From Myxococcales bacterium (GTDB taxonomy: Bacteria > Myxococcota_A > Polyangia > Fen-1088), in assembly GCA_003161835.1 (NCBI GenBank), contig PMNO01000629.1, positions 9,595 through 16,254 of the forward strand: 6,660 nt of DNA, written 5' to 3'. Within the stretch, counting starts at the first letter, position 1. Every line of letters starts with the position of its first letter. The notes under the pieces are model-generated. The model made no database searches. It was not told where the DNA came from and was given only the letters and a program-made list of their open reading frames with translations. Below are positions 6,246 to 6,660 of this stretch, piece after piece. Made by a program: the position numbers and the translations under genes.

Positions 6246-6435
6246 ACCTGACGTGTGGCGCGAAAGCCAAGGCCAGGGGAGAAACCATTAGGCGGTCCTG
6301 GGCTGGTCGGGGCGCTTCGGCGGCCGTCGCAGCGTTTGGGAGAAGGCGTTCGCATACCGGGCGAGTGGATTGACTGACTGCGGGCATCGCAGCGTTGGAC
6401 AACCGCGGGTCGGCGTAGTACACACCGGCACCCTC

Positions 6436-6660
6436 GTGGTTCGACTCGACAACGTCAGCAAGCAGCACGGCCCGCAGATCCTTTTCATCGACGCGAGCGC
6501 CGCGCTCTTGCGTGGCGAGAAGGTGGGGCTGGTGGGACCGAACGGCGCGGGCAAGTCCACCATCTTTCGCTTGATCATGGGCGAAGAGTCGGTCGACGAC
6601 GGACAGATCTCTATCGATCGCAACGTGACCATCGGGCACTTCAGCCAGGACGTGGGCGAG
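6436..6660 (+). CDS. ABC-F family ATPase, N-terminal fragment cut by the window end
   Basis: The first 75 residues of an ABC-F protein (the Uup/EttA-type soluble ATPases that act on ribosomes) are visible; the frame stays open to the last base. Starting at GTG 6436 the protein begins MVRLDNVSKQHG, matching the family's usual start. The Walker A motif GPNGAGKST lies at residues 34-42 and the Q-loop glutamine at 71 (HFSQD). No membrane segment is present in this part. The linker, second ATPase domain and signature motifs lie outside the window, so the subgroup cannot be assigned. No Shine-Dalgarno site precedes the GTG. The frame is open back to 6292 with a possible TTG start at 6370, but the added residues would not fit the family. 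The gene is divergent from the fibro-slime gene. Confidence 0.9.
   Translation, partial: MVRLDNVSKQHGPQILFIDASAALLRGEKVGLVGPNGAGKSTIFRLIMGEESVDDGQISIDRNVTIGHFSQDVGE

Larger units (their letters stand above)
6021..6435. other. Divergent intergenic spacer with no convincing gene
   Basis: These 415 bp separate the fibro-slime gene from the ABC-F gene and should carry promoters for both. Open frames exist on both strands, but none has a recognisable domain, a good ribosome binding site or natural-looking composition. The long minus-strand frame reading into the ABC-F gene is antisense to it. Notable contents are the -10-like TATAGT at 6072-6077, the inverted repeat at 6227-6245, a 10-bp direct repeat TCGCAGCGTT at 6327-6336 and 6387-6396, and a -35-like TTGACT at 6370-6375 without a matching -10. 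Confidence 0.6.

Noticed and set aside
6065..6373. A 102-codon plus-strand frame with a hydrophobic N-terminal part in the divergent spacer
   Set aside because: It could pass for a small secreted protein, but it lacks a ribosome binding site, its composition is irregular and no family is recognised.
6073..6639. A 188-codon minus-strand open frame across the spacer and the ABC-F start
   Set aside because: It overlaps the clear Walker A-containing ABC-F frame on the opposite strand and has no domain or start signal.

Overview
The window most likely comes from a GC-rich myxobacterium or close relative (Polyangia/Myxococcota). The clues are a secreted protein that combines myxobacterial cysteine-rich disulfide repeats (DUF4215 type) with a fibro-slime domain, a Gly-rich tether behind a lipoprotein-like signal, a DUF4388/PATAN signalling protein with fused accessory domains, and high-GC codon use. 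The species cannot be named from this sequence.

Layout: positions 1-155 are an upstream region with candidate promoter elements and no recognisable gene. A plus-strand pair follows. The first gene (156-2219) encodes a 687-residue multidomain protein: degenerate response-regulator receiver, PATAN/DUF4388, Pro/Ala-rich linker, DnaJ J domain, TPR repeats. The second (2260-2850) lies 40 bp downstream with a strong ribosome binding site and encodes a cytosolic thioredoxin-fold/peroxiredoxin-like protein with a CNHC active site. A large minus-strand gene (6020 down to 2928) converges on this pair and encodes a probable exported lipoprotein of about 1030 residues: eight N-terminal disulfide repeats, a fibro-slime domain and three more repeats. 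A divergent 415-bp spacer (6021-6435) contains a perfect 8-bp-arm inverted repeat. At the right edge an ABC-F family ATPase begins on the plus strand (6436) and runs out of the window.

How the genes relate: the first two genes could be co-transcribed, but no shared pathway is evident. The first looks like an intracellular scaffold or adaptor that could bring the Hsp70 chaperone to a signalling or motility complex. The minus-strand gene is a cell-surface or extracellular-matrix type protein. The ABC-F protein would act at the ribosome. I see no defence system, mobile element, CRISPR array, tRNA or rRNA. The most unusual items are the pseudoreceiver-PATAN-J-TPR fusion and the fibro-slime module framed by disulfide repeats on both sides. 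Both look like variants on known family themes rather than a clearly new system.
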